A stretch of 64,000 nucleotides of DNA from positions 75,806,501-75,870,500 of the forward strand of contig NW_024466599.1 of assembly GCF_017591425.1 (NCBI RefSeq). The letters run 5' to 3'. The position numbers and the translations under genes were made by a program. Below, one piece after another: positions 57,201 to 64,000 of this stretch. This DNA is from Ochotona curzoniae. Its lineage: Eukaryota > Chordata > Mammalia > Lagomorpha > Ochotonidae. Position 1 is the stretch's first letter, and the number at the start of each line of letters is the position of its first letter. The notes under the pieces were generated by a model. It did not search any database, had not been told where the DNA came from, and worked only from the letters and a program-made list of their open reading frames with translations.

Positions 57201-57877
57201 ACACAAGAGTCAAGTCTAAGGTCACCTCAGATGAGGTTTTTGGGAGACTTCCTGATTAGACTGCTGCACGCAGACTCCAGCCACAAGGGAAATCACAGGA
57301 AGTGTGGTCTAACCTTGCGTCAGGACTGGGCTTCCTCAGTTGCTGATGTCTGCGCAGTGGACAGCATGTCTAGATTCTCATGGGGGTTATGACAGCCACT
57401 TCATTGAGGCCAGGGATGTCAACTGCCTCGTCAGAGGAGGAAAGGCAAAGCAAGCTGAACAGGTGTCTGGGTTGAGCTTTGCAGCATGTTCCTGGGTCTG
57501 TGGATGGACTAAGGTGGACTTTATCAGCAAGAGACATTGGAACGATTTTCTCAACCCTGTAGCAATGAAGGTAACAACTCATCAGAACTATTAAAACACT
57601 CTATGAGAACACACTTCTCCACTTTGGGATCTCTGAGGAGTCATCAAATGACTGTCCCCCATGTCTAGGTGCTGATGTAATTTGACAGCAAGGAGCACAA
57701 CCCTCTCCTTCCTCCCCTGTTGATACAGGAGGAAAAAAAATTGAAATGTGTCCCACCCACGTTCTAACGTACCCTTACCTCCCCACCCTAATCAAAGGTC
57801 CACATGGGCATGTATCCCTCTGAACTATGTAAGCAATAGCAAAAAGGAAATTTTAAAATAAAAAAAGGTTCATATAA
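57201..57877. other. No recognisable feature
   Basis: Opposed open frames at 57340-57594 and 57370-57582 are not recognised. An A-run occurs at 57731-57739. Confidence 0.5.
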
Positions 57878-58010
57878 GGAGCCAGTGCTGTGGTGTAGCA
57901 AGTAAGGCCACTGCCTGAGCACCAGTGTCCTAGATGGGCACCGGTTCAGGTCTAGGCTACTCCCATTCAGATTGATCTTCCTGCTAATGTACTCCAAGAC
58001 ACGCGTGTGA
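57878..58010 (+). mobile_element. C-type SINE, 3'-truncated
   Basis: 'GGAGCCAGTGCTGTGGTGTAGCAAG', 'GATGGGCACCGGTTCAGG' and 'CTTCCTGCTAATG' are the first half of a SINE. The second half is absent. Confidence 0.75.
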
Positions 58011-59619
58011 AGGAGTGGTGATGGGGTCAGACAGACTGCTTTGGGAATACAGCTCCCAGGGCTCGATTCTGCGGCCCGTTCTTGGAGAAGGTCATCTGTG
58101 CCATCTATGCCACCCTCTGTGCCAGTCATAACTTATCTTCCATTCGAGGCAAGGAATGTGGGAGGGACTTAACCTTTGAGGCTCTTAGGAATTTCTATGG
58201 TTCCACTTAGTTTACCAAGGTGATTTCCTCAACGAGACCTTGATGACAGCAGGAGCGTGAAGAAGGAAAGGGCATGGGCTGAGGATGAGAAGGGAAAGAA
58301 GGTTGGCAGGAGTGGAAGTCACAGCAAATCAGTGTTACCTGTATCATGTTCTTACATTTATTTATTTTTTTTCTGAAGAATATGGAGTAGGACCACTGTC
58401 TTGCCGTGGAGCAAATGATCCCTTCCCTTTGTAAATGTTATGGAACTATTTCCTTATGAGTCAAAATCAAATTGAAATCCTGAAGGAAGTCTGGTCATAA
58501 TGATTATAAAAACTCCAAGCAAAGTTAAAAATCTAGGACATGAGGAAGCAGATGTTCATACAGGATTATTCCGAAGTTTTCGTTTCTTAAAAATAACTTC
58601 CAATGCACTTTTTGATAGGAAAAGTTTAAAAGGAAGTTATAGCACACACATAGAATTCATTTTCCTTTTTTCTACCTACTGATCTTCACTCTAAAGTAAT
58701 ATCTGTAAAAAAAAAAAAAACCTAGGGGAAAGAAAGAATGTGTGTTAAGGATCTTTTGAGACAGAAATCTTTGAAATTCTCAGTAAAGAAAAATCTCAAA
58801 TTCTACCCTTTCTAGTTAGCCCTGGGGAGAAAAAAAAAAAAACCGAAGAAGATGACTCTTCGCTTGTTGAATCAGTATTTTGTGAAAGATCAGCTCTTCC
58901 AAGGAAAGGTGAGCAAATAGGGCCCAAGCACTCAGCGAGCACAAGCTGGGAAATAACTGAGGCTGGTCTTCAAAAGCACAGTTGAATCTAATGTAAGGAT
59001 ATGTTGGGTTCTAACATGTTTGCTGAAAGTATGAAGAAAGACACAAAGTAAGATTTTCTGGGAAAAAAAATTAGAAACATATCAATGTTAAAATGATTGT
59101 TTGTGAAAGATTGGGTATGATGCTTTTGTTTATTTACCCATGAACTATTACATAACGAAATAAATTAAAAATTGCATTAACTGCCACCAGCAGCATTCAG
59201 ACATTTATGAGGACTGACTAGGTCAAGATTGGGTTATCTGTTAACACAGTTTGGTGCACAATGTATCTTTATTTTTGGTTGACAAAATTTAAAAAGTCTC
59301 ATAGCCATTAAAGGTGGAACAAAAGGCTTCCATTTCCAGAAACATATAGATTATCTCACGAACTTTTTCTACTTTAATGTCAACTAAGTTTCTCATTGAT
59401 TATTCAATTAACTGACTTCCGCGGGCGGAGCATTTTTGCAAAATGCTTGTAAGGGAGTGAGCTTCATGTCAAGGGTTCAGAGTACCCAGGGTATAAAATG
59501 AGTTGCTTGATTTGTGCACGTGGGTCATTCACCACCAAGTCTGAGGAGTATCTTACATTTTCAGAAATTGAACCAAAATCATATTTTGACAATTGTTTAC
59601 TTTTAGATTTGTATAAGTG
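58011..59619. other. 1.6 kb without a supported gene
   Basis: A/T-rich with A-runs at 58708-58721 and 58831-58842. No gene or repeat was recognised. Confidence 0.5.
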
Positions 59620-59955
59620 TGTTTATTTTGTTTATGTGAAGGGGTGTATACGGGCAGGGAGGGTGTGTGGGGCATAGAGAGACTGACACTGAGAAAGGAA
59701 TCAGAGCTGATGGTTCCCTGTCAAAGTGGCTGGAGCTGGGCCAGACTACAGCCAGGAGACACAGTTCAATCGGGGTCAGCTATTTGGGTGGGAGGACTCA
59801 GCCACCTGGCTCATCACTCGCTGCCTCTTGAAGCACTTGTTAGTAGCCTACTGGAACTGGGAGAGGAGCTGGGATTCAAACCTATGCGTTGTGGTATGAG
59901 CTGTCCCAAGTGGAGCCTTCCCCTCTTCGTCAAACACCCCCTCCACACCCCTCAA
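59620..59955 (-). mobile_element. Old C-type SINE
   Basis: 'GAGAGACTGACACTGAG', 'GTGGCTGGAGCTGGGCC', 'GGAGCTGGGATTCAAACC' in minus-strand order. The 120-codon plus-strand frame here is SINE-derived. Confidence 0.6.
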
Positions 59956-60759
59956 AGTGTGAAGGACTCCGCACTGTGAGGGGTTCATGTATTCTGGAAG
60001 AAAACCAGCATTTGTAACAGCCAAATGTTGATGAAGGTTTCCTGTTTATGTTCCTGATGAGGCTCTTTCTTCCTTTCGACCAATCTGGTGGAATCCCAAG
60101 GTTTAAATATCAATGTGGAACTTGACTTCAAAGGCAAGAATTTTCCCTCTGCATCAGGAGAATAACCATGCTCTCTCTGCACCTTATTAAGTATGATAGC
60201 CTTTTTCTTTTTATCTTCTTTTAAAAAACCACTCCAATTTTTACAAAGAGTTCCCCAGGTGAAATAAAATTCTCAAAAACTTAGACTAAGAAATGCCTTG
60301 TAGAAATGAATATTTCAAATCAAATCACACTCCGGCATGGAAATCATTCAAACGTATTTTGCTGGATGAATTAATTTTGTTCTTGTCCCAGCATTTTTCA
60401 CTTTGGTGCCTTGCTATACTGATGTGATGTGATGAGCTGATGGGACCTGTCCCTTTCCCTGCTTCCGGTCCAATGTGGAACAACCCAAGGAGATGACCTC
60501 ACCCCTTGCCGGAGTCATTGGTCCAATAAACAAATTGTGACTCACAAGAAGCCTGCTATTGTTGTCTTAAGCAATCTGGCTGGAGCCATCCTGACTTGCA
60601 GTTTCTGCTGTAAGGGAGCAGAAGCAGGAACCTGAATTGATGGTAATTCTGTTTTCTACTGTGTGGGTTGTGCCTGCCTGCAGTGGAAACCAGTGCAGAG
60701 GGAAGCAAAGCAGAAAGCTGACGAGGGAGGAAGGGCAGGGGGAAGGGTCATCTGTTCTC
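59956..60759. other. No supported gene
   Basis: 'GTCCAATAAACAAATTGTGACTCAC' near 60525 resembles an LTR polyadenylation region, but no LTR boundaries are visible. Confidence 0.45.
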
Positions 60760-61045
60760 TGTTGTTGCTAGCAACGTCACAGATGGGGTGGATTCTAGAG
60801 AGCAGAGGTTTACTTTGACTCATGGTTCTGGTCCAAAATCTAGGGGCTTGGTCTCTGCTAAAGGCTTTCCTGCTGGTGGAGTCCCGTGGTGATATGCATG
60901 GCATCGTACAGAGACAGGGAGGGTGTGCGACCCTAAAGCCACTGGGATTCAAACGTGAAACTCTCTCCTGATGACCCAATCAAATCTGCTCACTGTCCCC
61001 ACCCGTCAAGGCCTCACCTCGGAAGGCCACCATGAGACCAAGTTT
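60760..61045 (-). mobile_element. MaLR-type LTR remnant, antisense
   Basis: 'AGAGGTTTACTTTGACTCATGGTTCTGG' and 'TGATGACCCAATC..CAAGGCCTCACCTCGG..GCCACCATGAGACCAAG' follow the reverse complement of an MST/MLT1-like LTR. Confidence 0.5.
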
Positions 61046-61359
61046 TCAGTTTATTAGTGGCTCACAGGTAAATGGGAGGAAACACCCGAATCTGTTCTCC
61101 TTGGAAACAGGTGATTTGGATTTCCAGTGTTGGTCCCGATGAGAAATATGAGTAGAGAAAAACTCCTCGCATCCTGGCAGGAATGTGATCATTTCTGACA
61201 AGTCCACAGATCATTTGTTTCCTGTCGAATATCTCGCCTGCTTCTATGTTCATGGCTTAATGTCAGTTATGATGCTAAATAGTTATACCACCTTTAGCCT
61301 GTAGGAGTCTCTGGGATCACAATTCTTAGGCATAGATTTGCAGGCTTAGAGGTTCCTCC

Positions 61360-62050
61360 CTAAGTTCATACACTGGAAGCTTAAATCGCCAAACGGGAAC
61401 GGTATTTGAGGATGAGGTTTTGGGAGGTAGTTAGCATTAGGGGAGGGGCGAAGCTCTGTTGTGGTGTAAGAGGAAGACAGAACTCAAGGTGATGCTCCGT
61501 CTCTGTTTTACCTTGCGATGCTTCCACCACAGTATAATGCTGCACAAAGCCTACACCAAAATAATTCACTCTCCAAGTGACTGGAGATAGCCAAGCAGAT
61601 GTTGAGACTCGGCATTTGGGTTTCTCACCTCTGGAGCCATAAGCCAAGTAAGCTTCCATTTTTTTTTTAAGATTTATTTTTATTATTTTTTTATTGGAAA
61701 GGCGGATATACAGAGAGGAGAGACAGAGAGGAAGATCTTCTGTCCGATGATTCACTCCCCAAGTGAGCACAACGGCCAATGCTATGCCGATCCGAAGCCA
61801 GGAGCCTCTTCCGGGTCTCCCACGCTGGTGCAGGGTCCCAAAGCCTTGGGCCTTCCTTGACTGCTTTCCCGGGACACAGGCAGGGAGCTGGAAGGGAAGC
61901 GGGGCTGCTGGGATAGAACCGGCGCCCATATGGGATCCCGGGCGTGCAAGGCGAGGACTTAACCACTTGCACCACCGCGCCGGGCCCAGCTTCTATTTTT
62001 TTATAAGCTGATCAGGCTTTTGTTAATCTTGTTATAGCAGTGGGAGACAG
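61360..62050 (+). mobile_element. MaLR-type LTR split by a young SINE
   Basis: Left part: 'GTTCATACACTGGAAGCTTAAATCG', 'GAACGGTATTTGAGG', 'GGGAGGTAGTTAGCATTAGGGG'. Right part: 'CTCACCTCTGGAGCCATAAGCCAAG', then after the SINE 'TTATAAGCTGATCAGGC' and 'TTGTTATAGCAGTGGGAGACAG', the usual LTR end. Plus strand. Confidence 0.6.
61665..61987 (-). mobile_element. Young C-type SINE inserted in a MaLR LTR
   Basis: Nearly identical to the copies at 2156 and 22488. Target duplications AGCTTCCATTTTTT (61651-61664) and AGCTTCTATTTTTT (61988-62001), one mismatch. The long minus-strand frame 61929-61381 runs through SINE and LTR and is not a gene. Confidence 0.94.
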
Positions 62051-62684
62051 CTTTTGAATTCTCACATTAACATTGCTTAATAAGAGGCATTACATCTTCA
62101 AGGCTTCATGGATCCCTCATTTTTAGGGTGTATCTCATTAGTTTTCATAGTCTTTGTTAAGCACTTACAGGGTGCTGGGCTCAGCTTTCAAGGCAAGGAC
62201 AGTGCTTGAACATGTGTTGTATTGATGGAGTCTGCATGCTCCATATAAAGAAAGATAACAGCCTGTCAACAAGAGATGCAGGGGGGCAAGCAAGAGAGAA
62301 GGGAAGCTGGGGAGAAAGAAGCATTTATCCTTTTGGAAGCAGACACTGAAAGAAATATGTTGGTCTAGACACTTATGGAAGATAAGGGAGAGAGGGATCT
62401 GAAGTTAGAAATGCAGCTTAGTATCTATGAGAGGAGAGAAAAAGAAAGAGCCATCCAGACCAACGGTCTACCAGCTGTTGCATAGAAATCCCATATTGAG
62501 CAGAAATGCAGAGCCCCTGTTCCTTTGCATTGCCGGTTGAACATTGTGGGACACCCTCACTGGAGGTTTGCAGCTGACTTCCATCCTGTCAAGTATTCTC
62601 TTGAAGGGGACTGAAAGGGAGGGAGTCCACGTGGGGGCATTTGAGGTGCTAGAAAATGCATGTTTACTGTCTTCCAGATTCACC
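62051..62684. other. No recognisable feature
   Basis: Purine-rich, unique-looking sequence between two LTRs. Confidence 0.5.
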
Positions 62685-63305
62685 TGTTGAAACTTGGCCA
62701 CCAATGGAATGGGTGTGATCTTTGTGAAGTGTTAGCTTAGCAAGTGACTGTCTTGGTGGGGCCCCATGATGGACTAGGCATTCTGAGAAAAAGAGAACAG
62801 AAAGACCAGGAAGTGGATATAAACCAGAACGCGAGCCTTCACTGGATCCCAGCTCTGTCAGCATCTGAGGACTTGCAACCTCAGAACTGGAAGAAATAAA
62901 TGTTTTATTTTGTTTTAAAGATTTATTTGCTTATTGGAAAGTCAGATATACAGAAAGCAGGAGAGACAGAGAGGAAGATCTTCCATCCGATGATTCACTC
63001 CCCAAGTGAGCGCAACGGCCGATGCTATGCTGATCTGAAGCCAGGATGCAGGGACATCTCCCAGGTCTCCCACATGGGTGCAGGGTCCTAAGGCTTTGGG
63101 CTGTCCTCGACTGCTCTCCCAGGCCACAAGCCGGGAGCTGGATGGGAAGTGGAGCTGCTGGGATTAGAACCGGCACCCATATGGGATCCTGGGGTGTTCA
63201 AGGCAAGGACTTTAGCCGCTAGGCCATGCCGCTGGGCCCAAAGAAATAAATGTTAAAGCTACTCAGCCTATGGCATGTTTTACATCTGCCCAATCTGACT
63301 GGGAC
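62685..63305 (+). mobile_element. MaLR-type LTR split by a young SINE
   Basis: 'TTGAAACTTGGCCACCAATGG', 'TTGGTGGGGCCCCATGATGG', 'CAACCTCAGAACTGGAAGAAATAAATG' before the SINE and 'AATAAATGTTAAAGCTACTCAGCC..TCTGACTGGGACA' after it follow an MST/MLT1-like LTR. Plus strand. Confidence 0.65.
62905..63240 (-). mobile_element. Young C-type SINE inserted at the AATAAA of the LTR
   Basis: Perfect 14-bp target duplication AAGAAATAAATGTT at 62891-62904 and 63241-63254, so the LTR AATAAA is now present twice. Slightly more diverged than the copy at 61665. Confidence 0.94.
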
Positions 63306-64000
63306 ATGGGGAAAGGCACTGCAGTTGCCGGAGCTTGAGAACAGGACCTGTTTAGCTTGTCTAGAAGACAGCTGAGAGCCCCACATCTGTGGGTGTGCGT
63401 GGTGGAGAGTGGTGGGACACCAGGTGACACGTGAATCAGAGAGAAGGGAAGGCAGGTAGGGAAGATGGTGTAATCTTGAAGGATCGAATGATTGCAACAT
63501 CTTTGACTTCAACTCTGGCAAGACAGAAATAAATGTGCATGGCTATGCAATTTGAGAGACACTTTTTACCGTGAGATGGTTTCTGCAGTGGGGGAGATTG
63601 GAGATGCATAGCAGAAGGGAGGACCCACGATAAACATCTTCATTTGGCTGCCGTTATTGGTGAGGTGATGTTTAATGAAGCAGACTTGGGAGAATGAGTG
63701 ACCAGAAAAGCAAATGCAAAGTCCGAAGCCCCATTCCTACCCTATGGATCAGAAATCTAAATATGGCATTCGCCCTGTACATATGGGTATCTGTCCTAAG
63801 ACTACCATGTGGATGCCTGAAAGTTTGGGCACAATTAATTTCTATGTACCATTCCCTTAGTGTCTGCAGAGAATTGGTTCTGGATCCCTCAAGATAGCAA
63901 TATCAGCATATGATCAATGTGGTGGTGCGTGGCCTGTTGGTTGCAGGTTTTGACCTGCCCACAAGCTCCTGTACCCTTGTAACAACCTCTTAGATACCCA
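63306..64000. other. No recognisable feature
   Basis: Unique-looking sequence to the right edge. The open frame at 63694-63897 is not recognised. Confidence 0.5.

Noticed and set aside
60440..60640. Possible solo LTR around an AATAAA at about 60525
   Set aside because: No TG...CA boundaries, TATA box or target duplication could be found.
61381..61929. 182-codon minus-strand open frame
   Set aside because: Made of SINE and MaLR LTR sequence. The same SINE reading appears in other copies.

Overview
This window is mammalian nuclear DNA, most likely from a pika (Ochotona) or a close lagomorph relative. The main evidence is about thirty copies of a tRNA-derived C-type SINE with a lagomorph-like body (a 'GGATCCCATATGGG' block, a 'GGGAGTGAATCATCGGA' block and a tail ending in 'CCAATAAAAATAAATAAATCTT'-like sequence). 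L1 elements whose 3' ends finish in (ATA/ATT)n-rich tails support this. I could not support any host protein-coding exon, so the window reads as intergenic or deep intronic sequence built from transposable elements of several ages.

Layout. 1-1885 is the 5' end of a class I (gammaretrovirus-like) endogenous retrovirus on the minus strand: LTR, a tRNA-His-type primer binding site, a 1.3-kb leader and the first five gag codons, running off the left edge. 1976-2880 is a 5'-truncated L1 with a SINE inserted in it. 2985-23400 is a mosaic of old MaLR LTRs, MIR, ancient L1 pieces and SINEs. 23425-23985 and 26231-32165 hold copies of an unusual L1-derived element. 32410-36190 holds an ERV-L pol remnant and two MaLR LTRs. 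36190-48430 is sparser and includes a CpG-rich patch at 43960-44250 and a MER2-like DNA transposon. 48442-58010 is dense in SINEs and has another copy of the L1-derived element, a hAT-type MITE and a degenerate minisatellite. 60760-63305 carries three MaLR-type LTRs, two of them split by young SINEs.

The most interesting object is the L1-derived composite. Its order is 5'UTR, ORF1, the first ~50 codons of ORF2, an inverted ORF2 segment from just past the endonuclease domain, then the L1 3' end. Three copies (two on the plus strand, one on the minus) share the same sense-to-inverted junction, and a fourth keeps the inverted-to-3'-end half. A rearrangement shared by copies at different sites suggests that a rearranged, ORF2-less L1 was itself amplified, presumably in trans by an intact L1. 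One copy is inserted inside another copy of the same family, with a target-site duplication. A second notable item is a poly(A)-less retropseudogene of the 5' half of tRNA-Ile at 26098-26132.

No genes here work together as a pathway. The biology is retrotransposition: LTR, LINE and tRNA-derived SINE insertions, nested so that their relative order can be read in several places. Boundaries of old repeats are approximate because they were judged by eye, and family names for ancient repeats come from remembered consensus features, not from a database search.
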